Positions 1 to 7,095 are shown, counted from the stretch's first letter. The stretch is DNA of 24,624 bases from Enterococcus_I eurekensis (GCF_042654605.1 NZ_JBHSGT010000003.1:1-24624); one strand, 5' to 3'. Notes: generated from the letters alone by a model not told the origin. Translations and numbers: made by a program.

Positions 1-1
1 T

Positions 2-151
2 GCGTTAATGGCACTAAATCTAAGGAAATGGAGAAAGAACAAGAAAGAAATTAGACAAAAAACACGAAGAAACAAGTATTCAAAAATGAGTTACCTCATT
101 TTTGAATACTTGTTTTCTTTAAAAGAGACTTTTGGGTCAGCCTCTTTCTGA
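2..151 (+). pseudogene. Possible 3' end of a transposase-like gene
   Basis: An open frame enters from the left edge and runs to a TGA at 149-151. Its first part (ALMALNLRKWRKNKKE) is basic and resembles the C-terminal tail of IS transposases, which often end in an N-L-R-K type motif. The frame runs through a strong hairpin (71-114) and overlaps the opposite ORF, so only the first 25 or so codons look gene-like. No start or catalytic residues are in view. It could equally be non-coding sequence. Confidence 0.22.
71..114. terminator. Strong 20-bp inverted repeat, terminator-like
   Basis: A perfect 20-bp inverted repeat occupies 71-90 and 95-114 with a 4-nt loop (TTAC). T-rich sequence follows on the plus side (TTTTCTTT), and the minus side is followed by a T-rich run (from the A-rich stretch upstream on the plus strand). 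It overlaps the stop codon of the minus-strand ORF ending at 96, so it can end that transcript and anything entering from the left. Confidence 0.7.
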
Positions 152-623
152 TTTCTTTTCCTGTTCTTACTGAAACTAACTTGAATCTGGGCTTATGCTT
201 TAATACTTTTTCATCCCATAAGTACTTATAAAACTTGGATAAAAAGTTCTCTTTCATTTCTAAAGTGCTATTCTTATTTGATTTTTCATCTACACAATAT
301 TGTAAATAAGCATTAGCATGACACTCTTGTAAGTCAACCAATCCTTTGATTGCAGTATAATTTAACGCTTCTTGATTCACTTTATCTAATACAAAGTTCA
401 AGAAGGGAACAATAATTTGCGCCACAGTTAATTCAGTATTTACTGAACCCGAGTTTCTATGGTATTTCTTATACAAAAAATGGCTTATGGGATGAGGGAA
501 AACTTCTTTTGTTTCTCTATCCTCTAGACCAATAATAAATGAAGGTGTACTTACAATTTCTCCACCTTGTTTTCTATTGTATTTTATCGCCTTCCAGACG
601 AATCGATATTTTGCATTATACAT
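96..623 (-). CDS. Integrase-like N-terminal (core-binding) domain protein, no catalytic domain
   Basis: The 175-residue protein is helical, with a central stretch (roughly residues 60-140) that looks like the SAM-like core-binding domain found at the N-terminus of phage and plasmid tyrosine recombinases: a TVAQ-IVPFLNFVLD helix followed by a region ending in FLSKFYKYLWDEKVL. The catalytic half with the R, HxxR and Y residues is missing. The protein ends in a basic tail inside a terminator hairpin, so this is either a 3'-truncated integrase or a stand-alone DNA-binding domain. The start has a GGAGG-like site (AGGAGGGGATAAA) a few bases upstream. The assignment rests on pattern recognition only. 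Confidence 0.45.
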   Translation of the reverse strand: MYNAKYRFVWKAIKYNRKQGGEIVSTPSFIIGLEDRETKEVFPHPISHFLYKKYHRNSGSVNTELTVAQIIVPFLNFVLDKVNQEALNYTAIKGLVDLQECHANAYLQYCVDEKSNKNSTLEMKENFLSKFYKYLWDEKVLKHKPRFKLVSVRTGKEIRKRLTQKSLLKKTSIQK

Positions 624-1011
624 TTTATCCCCTCCTCCAAACCTTTAAACCGAACGTTTATTCTTGTTTTTAGTTTGGACGATTTCTGTTTAAAAGTCAA
701 TCAAATTCGGGTTTAAAATAATATTTATTCAAAGAGAACTCACTTTTTAATTTAAACACAAAGAACCTGTTTTAAAAAAGGCTAATTTAAAACAGGTTCT
801 CTCTTCACCAAATGCTATAGGATTTTTATAAAGCGATTAATCATTTCTTCCGCCTAAGATTAGATAATGATTAATTCTAACATCTAATTGAACTAATGCA
901 CCCTTTAGTTAAAGAGTAATCCTTCACAATCTCTCTTACTGCTATACAAGCGATTTTTACTTATGTGGAAACCGAATTATGTGGGAACGTGTCAACGAAG
1001 GCATCAACCAC
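624..1011. other. Intergenic region without a recognised gene
   Basis: This gap separates the integrase-like ORF from the 3' end of the macrolide operon. It holds a perfect hairpin at 762-800 and otherwise AT-rich sequence. The only ORF of any size here (965-1150, plus) runs antisense into mph and is a shadow. Confidence 0.5.
762..800 (-). terminator. 15-bp perfect hairpin, probable terminator for the macrolide operon
   Basis: The arms at 762-776 and 786-800 are perfect reverse complements (AGAACCTGTTTTAAA), with a 9-nt loop. Read on the minus strand, the stem is followed by TTTGTGTTTAAATT. It lies about 210 bp past the mph stop codon, the first strong hairpin downstream of that operon. Confidence 0.6.
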
Positions 1012-1920
1012 CTACGAACTTATCACTCCCAATGCTTCCTTTGCCATATGTTCATATTCCTCGATGCCTGACACTAATGCAAACTCAGCAATTGAAACTG
1101 GGTATGCTGCGTCAAGTTCAATAATATGCTCTTTCATCTTAGGCCAGTAATACCCACCAGCTTCTTTATAAGCAAGAATTAGGGCATCTAACCCTTCTTC
1201 ACCAAAAGCTTTAAAGTTGAAAATAAAGTCATTCGAAATGTCTGTAACTTTAGCTTCAGTCCAGTCGATTAATCCGGTCACATTAGCATCTTTATCAATC
1301 ATGGTATGTCCGGCATGTATATCTCCATGAATCAGACCAGTTTTCTTAGGCCACATATCGTCATCATTCACCCATGTTTGCCATCTGTTCCATAGATTCT
1401 CACCTACACCAAACTTTGCTCTTACCGCATCCATACGCTGCTTCATTGACATTCTTGCTTCTTCTGGTGTGTGTACTACTAAGTCAAGTTCCACGGCTTT
1501 ATCACTCGGTATGCTATGAATCTCTGCTAACACTCTTCCAAGAGACTTGTGAAAAGATTCTGGAACATTGTTAATATCTATTTCCCAAACATAGTTCCCT
1601 ATATTATGATCTATAGTTCCTGCTGGTACGCCATCTAGCTTCTTGTAAGCTATTAGCTCATCTGAGTAAATAATCCAATTTGGCGCCTGAAAAGATTTTC
1701 CATACTTATTAACCAAATCTAATGCTTGTTTTTCTACCTTTGTTCTAGGCATAACATCTTCCCGCCTAGGCAATCTAAGAACCCACTCCGTACCACTTTC
1801 ATCTTGGGCAAATACAACTTGAAAATCCAGTCCGGATTCATTAAACTGTATTGTTTCTTCCTTTAAAATTAGATTATGTTTTTTAGCTATTTCCATAACT
1901 TGTTTCATTTCTTTACCCAT
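1012..1920 (-). CDS. mph(B)-like: Macrolide 2'-phosphotransferase, Mph(B)-type
   Basis: The enzyme inactivates macrolides in the cytoplasm by transferring a nucleotide phosphate (GTP in characterised Mph enzymes) to the 2'-OH of desosamine. The 302-residue length equals Mph(B), and long stretches match that family as I remember it. The aminoglycoside-kinase fold motifs are present: Brenner motif HGDIHAGH with catalytic D200 and H205, then IDW with metal-binding D219. A clear AGGAG lies 8-9 nt before the ATG and just after the estT stop (11-bp gap), so it is the last gene of a tetR-estT-mph operon. I see no disruption. Exact allele and identity to Mph(B) need an alignment. Confidence 0.9.
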   Translation of the reverse strand: MGKEMKQVMEIAKKHNLILKEETIQFNESGLDFQVVFAQDESGTEWVLRLPRREDVMPRTKVEKQALDLVNKYGKSFQAPNWIIYSDELIAYKKLDGVPAGTIDHNIGNYVWEIDINNVPESFHKSLGRVLAEIHSIPSDKAVELDLVVHTPEEARMSMKQRMDAVRAKFGVGENLWNRWQTWVNDDDMWPKKTGLIHGDIHAGHTMIDKDANVTGLIDWTEAKVTDISNDFIFNFKAFGEEGLDALILAYKEAGGYYWPKMKEHIIELDAAYPVSIAEFALVSGIEEYEHMAKEALGVISS

Positions 1921-1931
1921 TCAAATCACTC

Positions 1932-2795
1932 CTATCTAATTTTTAAAAATTTCGGTAATAAATTTGCTGCATGCTTTGATATAGAATTAATAATTTCATC
2001 CCAATCATTATAGTTAAGCTCATGTCCAGAACCATCTAAGGTAACTAATACAGCATTTGGTATAATCTTAGAGAGATGAACTCCATGCTCGTATGGAATA
2101 ATAGGGTCTTCTATTCCGTGAATTACCAATGTAGGAGCGTTTATTTCAGCAGTTCTTGATAAATATGAACCCCATCCCCTTATAATTCCGTGATTATCCC
2201 TACTCTGTAAATTACTAGCCCTATCAAATTCTTCTTCATTCAGTCTTCTTATTTTTTCTTCATCAAATATATGTTTAGAGCCTATAAGAACTTTGCTTTT
2301 TTTAATAAAGCACTCTATCACTTCATCTTTGTTTTGCCAATTTTTGATTTTAAGCTCACCTAAAGCTTCTGTTACTTTACTATCCTTTTTAGGAAGGCTA
2401 GGGTCAAAATTTGATGTCATAACCAATGAAATAGTAAGCACCCTGCTTGGGTGTTTAAGAGCTACTATCTGCGTAATAATCCCTCCCATAGACATACCGA
2501 CTATATGAGCCTTATCAACCTTATACGCATCTAGTACCTGAATTGCATCATCAGCCAAGTCCTCAAAAGTATACTCTGGATGGCCATACTCGTAAGTAAT
2601 TGATTTACCTACATCCCTATTGTCATAGCGTATAACATGAAACCCTTGATCGCTTAATCTCTTACAAAACTCTTCCTCCCACCAAATCATTGATGTAGTA
2701 GCTCCCATAATTAACAAGATAGTTGGATTATTAATATCTCCAAAACTCTCAGTACAGATATGAACATCATTAAAACGAATTATTTTTTCTGTCAT
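1932..2795 (-). CDS. estT-like: Alpha/beta hydrolase, EstT-type serine macrolide esterase
   Basis: The protein is 287 residues and is intact. The alpha/beta-hydrolase triad is visible: nucleophile elbow G-M-S-M-G-G (S102), acid in IHGIEDPIIPYEHG (D230) and histidine in DGSGHEL (H258). The oxyanion segment LLIMGATTSMIWWEEEFC and the IRYDNRDVGKS strand closely resemble EstT, a serine-dependent esterase that linearises 16-membered veterinary macrolides such as tylosin and tilmicosin (established for EstT of Sphingobacterium). It sits between a TetR regulator and an Mph kinase, which strongly supports a macrolide role. It could still be a generic hydrolase. The start is ATG with AAAGGTGAT just upstream. 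Confidence 0.78.
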   Translation of the reverse strand: MTEKIIRFNDVHICTESFGDINNPTILLIMGATTSMIWWEEEFCKRLSDQGFHVIRYDNRDVGKSITYEYGHPEYTFEDLADDAIQVLDAYKVDKAHIVGMSMGGIITQIVALKHPSRVLTISLVMTSNFDPSLPKKDSKVTEALGELKIKNWQNKDEVIECFIKKSKVLIGSKHIFDEEKIRRLNEEEFDRASNLQSRDNHGIIRGWGSYLSRTAEINAPTLVIHGIEDPIIPYEHGVHLSKIIPNAVLVTLDGSGHELNYNDWDEIINSISKHAANLLPKFLKIR

Positions 2796-2838
2796 GAATT
2801 ATCACCTTTTTTAGTACTTTCATCTGATTAATACTTAC

Positions 2839-3447
2839 CTAGACCAAATAAGACCGAGTAATTCGATCAGCAACAGCTTCGAATAATAACTCCCTAATCA
2901 TTTCATAATTGTATTCCAGTAAATCTCCCTTTTGTGAGCCTATTAATAAAGCTGCTCTTAAAACGCCAGCAATTACGCTTGGTTCTTCGTCGATAATCTC
3001 CTTAGAATCTTGACGTGACCTGATAAAGTCCATAAGAGGGGTGATACTTCTAAGATTCTCTGATCCAACATACTCTGGATTTAGCTTTCTTGATACAAGC
3101 TTGTACTCCTCGAGATCGTAAATCAGCCTTTGAGTTAAAATCTTATTTTCTAGCTCCAAAGCCATCTCATCTAAGTATATTTTTATAGCTGAACGTATAT
3201 CCTCAGCAGCTAAAACCTTTGGCCAAACCTGATTTTCAATTTGCTCTCCCTCATGTGATAACAACTCCATATATAGCATTTCTTTTGATTGGAAAAATAC
3301 ATAAAAAGTACTCTTCGCAATGCCAACAGACGAAGTTATATCCTCAAGGGAAGTACTCTTAAAACCCTTTTCAACGAAAAAACGATATGCCACTTCAAAT
3401 AATTCTTTTTTAATCCTTTCTTTTTCTAATTGTGTGAATTTAGCCAT
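2839..3447 (-). CDS. TetR-family repressor, probable regulator of the macrolide operon
   Basis: From the preferred start the protein has about 202 residues. The N-terminal helix-turn-helix is typical of TetR (AYRFFVEKGFKSTSLEDITSSVGIAKSTFYVFFQSKEMLY); the remaining all-helical part is the ligand domain. I chose the ATG at 3447, residue 16 of the longest ORF: it has GAGAAGG upstream at suitable spacing, whereas the ATG at 3492 has no ribosome site and lies inside an inverted repeat that looks like an operator. The gene precedes estT (43-bp gap) and mph on the same strand. By analogy with MphR, which controls mph(A), it probably senses macrolides, but the ligand is inferred from context. Confidence 0.85.
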   Translation of the reverse strand: MAKFTQLEKERIKKELFEVAYRFFVEKGFKSTSLEDITSSVGIAKSTFYVFFQSKEMLYMELLSHEGEQIENQVWPKVLAAEDIRSAIKIYLDEMALELENKILTQRLIYDLEEYKLVSRKLNPEYVGSENLRSITPLMDFIRSRQDSKEIIDEEPSVIAGVLRAALLIGSQKGDLLEYNYEMIRELLFEAVADRITRSYLV

Positions 3448-3470
3448 AGTCCTAAACCTTCTCTTATAAA

Positions 3471-3505
3471 AACATAAAAACAAGTTTTTCATTTGTTTTT
3501 ATGTT
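3471..3505 (-). promoter_or_regulatory. 13-bp inverted repeat, probable TetR operator
   Basis: Perfect 13-bp arms (AACATAAAAACAA at 3471-3483 and its complement at 3493-3505) flank a 9-bp spacer. It lies 24 bp upstream of the preferred tetR start, where an autoregulatory TetR operator is expected. It excludes the upstream ATG at 3492 as a likely start. Confidence 0.65.
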
Positions 3506-3506
3506 A

Positions 3507-3950
3507 GCATAATGTGCATTAAGAAATCAAGGCATACTTAATTTGATTATTCTCATACAGTAAAGTAATGGAATAATATTTTCAGTAAGCTTCATCAACT
3601 AAACTGCCCCTATAGCGAAATGGTGCTCTCCTTTATTCAAGATAAGCACCTGTTACTTCAATAACCCCCCTTCGTTATTTATATTAACTCCAAAAAGTCA
3701 GTCGTGACCAATAAAAGATAATAATATAAATCATGGTTGTAAAAATAAAATCATATCCACAGTCCTCTCATGATGGTTATAACATATTTTAATAAGATAA
3801 CGATTATTTTAGTAATTCTAATCTTCCAACCGAGAGTTCTACTATGCAATTTTTTATTTGTGACAGATTTGTCATGTTGCATTATATTACATCGATGGTT
3901 GGTAATCCTATTCAGAGGTATAGTATTGACATTGAAAGGGGACTAAGCAA
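3507..3950. other. Intergenic region between the macrolide operon and the broken Bce locus
   Basis: No gene is supported here. The stretch must carry the minus-strand promoter of tetR and the plus-strand promoter of the truncated ATPase. A small imperfect hairpin with GGTGCT/AGCACC arms lies near 3628-3652, and a Bce-type box is at 3861-3874. Confidence 0.4.
3861..3874 (+). promoter_or_regulatory. BceR-type binding box upstream of the truncated ATPase
   Basis: The sequence TGACA-GATT-TGTCA fits the TNACA-N4-TGTNA pattern bound by BceR-like response regulators. It lies 77 bp upstream of the ATPase start, the position expected for an activator site, and survives although the target gene is broken. 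Confidence 0.55.
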
Positions 3951-4364
3951 ATGAATACAATTATTCAAACGAAAAACTTATCTAAATCATACGGAAAGAC
4001 TCAGGTCTTAAAAAATATAGATTTAGCTGTTGAAGAAGGTGAGTTTACCGCAATTATGGGTCCATCTGGATCAGGAAAAACAACATTAATGAATACATTA
4101 TCCACGATTGACACATTTAATGGCGGGAACATTTGGATTGAAGGGACCTCGCTATTGGAAGTAAAAAAGAAATCATTACGTGAATTTCGTCAAAAGCGGA
4201 TGGGGTTTATTTTTCAAGACTATAACCTACTAGATACGTTGACAGTAAAGGACATCGATTCAGAGGGCAAGAGGATTCGAACTTTTTTAGAAATAAAAGT
4301 TTTGGAATGGTCTCTCACCGTATCTTTCACAATGCCAATCATATCGCAACTCCCTATACTATAA
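3951..4364 (+). pseudogene. bceA (partial): BceA-type ABC ATPase, 3'-truncated by rearrangement
   Basis: The first 100 residues or so are a typical Bce/Vex-family ATPase of peptide-antibiotic detoxification transporters: Walker A GPSGSGKTT (residues about 37-45), then the Q-loop FIFQDYNLLDTLTVKD. Homology stops abruptly at about 4252. The remaining 37 codons are the antisense of the neighbouring kinase gene, so the signature motif, Walker B and the whole permease are gone. The protein cannot work as an ATPase. The ribosome site (AAAGGGGACT) and an upstream Bce box are intact. The junction with the inverted kinase fragment marks a deletion-inversion. Confidence 0.85.
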
Positions 4365-4864
4365 TCTTGATTAAAACTATCTAATTTAGCATAATAAAGA
4401 GCTTGATCAACATAATTTTCAATTTTCTCGATTTCTTCCCTTAAACTATTCGCATCTATATCCGTTTGTTGGATTAAATGGAGGACAGCAATTGGCGTTT
4501 TGATTTCATGAAACCAAGAAACAATAAAATCATAATGTTCTTTTTGTTTCTCTTGAACAGCATTCATTTCTCGTATATGCTCTTTTCTCATCTCATCCAT
4601 TAATTGTTGCATCTGCTCAGCTTCTAGAGATAATCTGTCAAATGCCTCATGATCAATATTGTGGATTGCTCGTACATTTTGTTGATAGCGAAATACTAAA
4701 AATCCAATCAATACAATCGTGCATAAAGCAAAGGCATATAAAAAGGTTCCCCAAGTGAAATTTATATTAACATCAAGGAAAAACACAGTAGCCATGAGCA
4801 TGAAACCTATTAAATAGACGCATATATAAGACTTTTCATACCGTAAAAACCGAAAAAAAGTCAT
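4220..4864 (-). pseudogene. bceS (partial): BceS-type sensor histidine kinase, 3'-truncated
   Basis: This is an intramembrane-sensing kinase: two N-terminal membrane helices with hardly any extracellular loop (residues about 10-60), a linker, then the phospho-acceptor box VSWFHEIKTPIAV. Authentic sequence ends near 4253, after ...RILLPSES. The ATP-binding N and G boxes are missing, replaced by a few codons read from the antisense of bceA. It can be made as a membrane protein but cannot autophosphorylate. Its ATG overlaps the stop of the response regulator (ATGA), the usual order regulator-kinase. Confidence 0.85.
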
Positions 4865-5535
4865 TCGATAATATACCCCATTCCTTTACGGGTAACTATA
4901 AAATCATTCAACCCAAGACTAGCAACCTTTCGACGTAAACGATTCACATTTACTGTCAGTGTGTTATCATCAACAAATTGCTCTTCATTCCACAATGCCT
5001 GCATTAAGTCATCTCGTGATACGATTTTCCCAATCTTGCGCATCATTAATTGTAAAATAATAAATTCATTGCGAGATAGCTCTGCGCTCTGTCCCTTATA
5101 TTCAGCCACCGAATTGCTTATATTTAATTTCAAACCCCGATGGATAAGTTGTACAGATTCTTCATCTCGATAGGAATAATTTCTACGTAAAAGTGCTTTT
5201 ACTTTGGCAACAAGTATATCTAAATCAAACGGTTTTTGCACAAAGTCATCCCCGCCCATATTAATAGCCATAATAATATCCATGTTTTCGTTTCTAGAAG
5301 AAAGAAATATAATAGGGACTTTGGAAACTGAACGAATCTGCTGACACCAATAAAAACCATCCAATGTCGGTAAATTGATATCCAATAATACTAAGTGTGG
5401 CTGGACCTGTTCAAACTCCGTTAACACTTGGTCAAAATTTGTAACCTCAATCACATCATACTTCCATTTGTGAAGCACATCGGAAACGATTCTTCTAATT
5501 TTTTCATCATCTTCTACCATCATAATTTTATACAT
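4861..5535 (-). CDS. bceR-like: BceR-type response regulator, OmpR family (orphaned)
   Basis: The receiver domain (residues 1-115) has the acidic pocket VEDDE, phospho-acceptor D52 in LVLLDINLP and the conserved K in VQKPFD. The C-terminal winged helix ends in NRLRRKV...TRKGMGYIIE. I prefer the ATG at 5535 (MYKIMM): GGGTGA precedes it at good spacing, whereas the ATG at 5547 lies just before that ribosome site. In the family this regulator activates bceAB in response to bacitracin or lantibiotics via BceS. Here kinase and transporter are both broken, so it is an orphan and can only act if another kinase phosphorylates it. Confidence 0.85.
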   Translation of the reverse strand: MYKIMMVEDDEKIRRIVSDVLHKWKYDVIEVTNFDQVLTEFEQVQPHLVLLDINLPTLDGFYWCQQIRSVSKVPIIFLSSRNENMDIIMAINMGGDDFVQKPFDLDILVAKVKALLRRNYSYRDEESVQLIHRGLKLNISNSVAEYKGQSAELSRNEFIILQLMMRKIGKIVSRDDLMQALWNEEQFVDDNTLTVNVNRLRRKVASLGLNDFIVTRKGMGYIIE

Positions 5536-5738
5536 GAAATCACCCATCAGTGCTTTAAATTATAGCATGCCACTTTATAACTGTATCCATTTATATTCTT
5601 TAGAATTTATGTACCTTTTCAAAAGTATATCATAATTAAAATAGCGTTACATAAAAGTCGTTTTTATTTAAAGTTTACCATATGTAAATTCCATAGTATT
5701 CATCAAGGTAAAGAATATGAAACACTAAAAGAACTTGC

Positions 5739-5927
5739 TTAACAAAATCCCTGCCTTACGACTAACCCCTTTACTACTATGCTCTTATATTCTAATTGGA
5801 ATCCAAGTATATCTATATAAAACCATTTCGACTTCTCAATGTACTTAACTGAAAACTCTGGAATTAAAGAGTTGAATTTTATTCTCTCACTCACCTTCCT
5901 TTTTGTATTAAGCACCCGATAGCACAA
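5739..5927 (-). pseudogene. VOC/glyoxalase (bleomycin-resistance fold) gene fragment with lost start
   Basis: The segment KFNSLIPEFSVKYIEKSKWFYIDILGFQLEY is the classic first beta-alpha-beta unit of the VOC superfamily. The codon where the start should be, 5880-5882, reads ATA rather than ATG, with AAGGTGAG 7 nt upstream, so the start appears mutated. Homology ends after LEY, and the frame runs into unrelated residues and a stop. Only about 35 codons of an expected 120-150 remain. The original substrate cannot be told. Confidence 0.6.
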
Positions 5928-5938
5928 TAAGTTTTTTT

Positions 5939-6742
5939 CTATTCATTCATATAATGTAACAGTTTTTCGAAAAAATCATTGCTAACGGTTAACTGATACT
6001 GTTTTTCAACAAGATTTCGAAATTCCATAACGAGAAGCAAAGAGTTCTTATAGGCTTCATATAGTTCTAATTCATTTAATCGGGCAGTAGTCTTTTTAAA
6101 CTTTTCATAGTTTTCAGGACTAATTTCTTTTTCAAGATTCTTTGTCATATTAAACCAATTATCGGCATTTTCTTCCGCAATTCGAATGAGTTGCAGTATA
6201 TTTTTTTGTAATTGAGATAAAATTTCCAGTGAACGTGCATATTCCCCTCTTTTAAGAACATTAATCCCCATTAACCATAGGTTGGAAAAATTATTCAATA
6301 AAAAATTTACGTTTTCTTCTGTAAGTCTATTTGGTCCCGAACCTTCCAACCCTGATAAATACAATTCTAATTGTCCTGTTTCATCATAAATAAACATTGC
6401 TTTTGTGTCAGGAATGTAGCCTGATTCTTTGAATGAAGGAATAATATTCATTTCGCTTTCGGAAAGGAAATGAAATTCACCACGTATTAGATTTTCAAAA
6501 ATTACTACTTCCGTACCGTACTCATTTTGATAGAGTAAATGGTAGGAAGCGACTTCATTTAGCCATTTTGCTGAATCAAAGGTGGAAATTGTATCATCTT
6601 TCAGAAAAACATAATATTCTATATCAGAGTATTGATCTCCCTCTCCTTTTGTAAAAGACCCATACATCATACAAGCAGATATTCGTTCATCTGACTGGAC
6701 AAGTTCCTTAACCCTTGCCATTAGTTCTTTTTGTTTTAACAA
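5939..6742 (-). CDS. lnu: Lincosamide nucleotidyltransferase, Lnu(B)/Lnu(G) type
   Basis: The enzyme adenylylates lincomycin and clindamycin in the cytoplasm. The 267-residue length and the whole N-terminus (MLKQKEL..., then ISACMMYGSFTKGEGDQYSDIE) match the Lnu(B)/Lnu(G) group. The nucleotidyltransferase motif GS-x(9)-D-I-E carries the metal-binding acids, and the C-terminal half is the helical partner domain. I take TTG at 6740-6742 as start: AGAAGGA lies 7 nt upstream and family members begin at the same residue; the next ATG is at residue 8. Sequence alone does not tell me whether it is Lnu(B), Lnu(G) or a new variant. The leader appears to hold an attenuator. Confidence 0.88.
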   Translation of the reverse strand: MLKQKELMARVKELVQSDERISACMMYGSFTKGEGDQYSDIEYYVFLKDDTISTFDSAKWLNEVASYHLLYQNEYGTEVVIFENLIRGEFHFLSESEMNIIPSFKESGYIPDTKAMFIYDETGQLELYLSGLEGSGPNRLTEENVNFLLNNFSNLWLMGINVLKRGEYARSLEILSQLQKNILQLIRIAEENADNWFNMTKNLEKEISPENYEKFKKTTARLNELELYEAYKNSLLLVMEFRNLVEKQYQLTVSNDFFEKLLHYMNE

Positions 6743-6821
6743 TTCGATTCCTTCTTTCTTTATTTTGATTCTGGGAGAATAATAAAAAATCCTCCCATAT
6801 AATGTTGGAAGGATTAGTCAT
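6709..6821 (-). CDS. Leader ORF overlapping the lnu start
   Basis: A 37-codon frame (MTNPSNIIWEDFLLFSQNQN...) starts at ATG 6819-6821 and ends inside the first codons of lnu, in another frame. It spans the terminator hairpin and the lnu ribosome site. Its own ribosome site is weak (AAAGAG). If translated, it would couple ribosome movement to access to the lnu start. Coding status is uncertain. Confidence 0.35.
6788..6815 (-). terminator. Intrinsic terminator in the lnu leader (attenuator)
   Basis: On the minus strand AATCCTTCCA (6815-6806) pairs with TGGGAGGATT (6797-6788), 10 bp with one G-T wobble and an 8-nt loop. The run TTTTTTATT follows. It is oriented to stop transcription about 45 nt before the lnu start, so it is an attenuator rather than a gene-end terminator. 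Confidence 0.75.
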
Positions 6822-6909
6822 GTCACTCTTTACGATACTCAAATAAAACTAAGTAGCCTTTTTAGCTATTCAGTCTTACATTTATTTAGTATATGAAAAA
6901 ATGGGCAAA

Positions 6910-6966
6910 CTAATCCTAAGTTTTTAAACTGAAATATACTATTTCAATTGTTAAAAATTAGATTAG
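6910..6966 (-). promoter_or_regulatory. Competing leader stems (anti-terminator and anti-anti-terminator)
   Basis: On the minus strand, region 1 (CTAATCTAATTTTT, 6966-6953) can pair with region 2 (AAAAACTTAGGATTAG, 6925-6910), giving 14 bp with two bulges. A 7-bp hairpin TGAAATA/TATTTCA (6930-6946) lies inside the loop. Region 2 can instead pair AGGATTAGT with ACTAATCCT (from 6818), which is the left arm of the terminator. The 1:2, 2:3, 3:4 layout is that of ribosome-controlled attenuators. Confidence 0.6.
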
Positions 6967-6981
6967 TTCTTCATTGTCCAC
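6958..6981 (-). CDS. Seven-residue leader peptide in front of lnu
   Basis: GTG at 6981 opens MDNEELI-stop. AAAGGAG (6994-6988) lies 6 nt before it, an excellent ribosome site that serves no larger gene. The last codons and the stop lie exactly in attenuator region 1, so a stalled ribosome would mask that strand. ATG codons at 6985 and 6974 would give even shorter peptides (MGGQ, MKN) ending in the same place. Confidence 0.5.
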   Translation of the reverse strand: MDNEELI

Positions 6982-6999
6982 CCATCTCTCCTTTCGATT

Positions 7000-7032
7000 A
7001 ATAGTATATTAACACTTCATAGTTCAAAGTAC
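7000..7032 (-). promoter_or_regulatory. Candidate lnu leader promoter
   Basis: On the minus strand a TATACT/TACTAT -10 (about 7008-7001) lies a few bases before the leader-peptide ribosome site. A -35 is less clear: CTTTGA lies 17 bp before TACTAT. Placement is a best guess based on the attenuator start. Confidence 0.3.
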
Positions 7033-7040
7033 AAGTTGTT

Positions 7041-7095
7041 GTGAAGAAATACACTTAAACTATCCTGCCCGTTTAGCTTAAGTACATTTTTTCAC
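7041..7095. repeat. 18-bp imperfect inverted repeat
   Basis: Arms at 7041-7058 and 7078-7095 match at 15 of 18 positions (GTGAAGAAATACACTTAA against the complement of TTAAGTACATTTTTTCAC), with a 19-bp spacer. It lies between the resolvase gene and the lnu promoter and could be an operator, a resolution-site half or an element relic. Confidence 0.35.

Noticed and set aside
640..660. Possible LexA-like box (CGAAC followed by ATTCT)
   Set aside because: Only the left half fits the CGAAC-N4-GTTCG consensus.
965..1574. Plus-strand ORFs antisense to mph
   Set aside because: They are shadows of an intact resistance gene with clear active-site motifs on the other strand.
5529..5539. Exact 11-bp match to the dif-like left arm at the start of the response regulator
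   Set aside because: No matching right arm follows at the 17-bp distance, and the sequence is the ATG-TAT start of the gene; likely chance.
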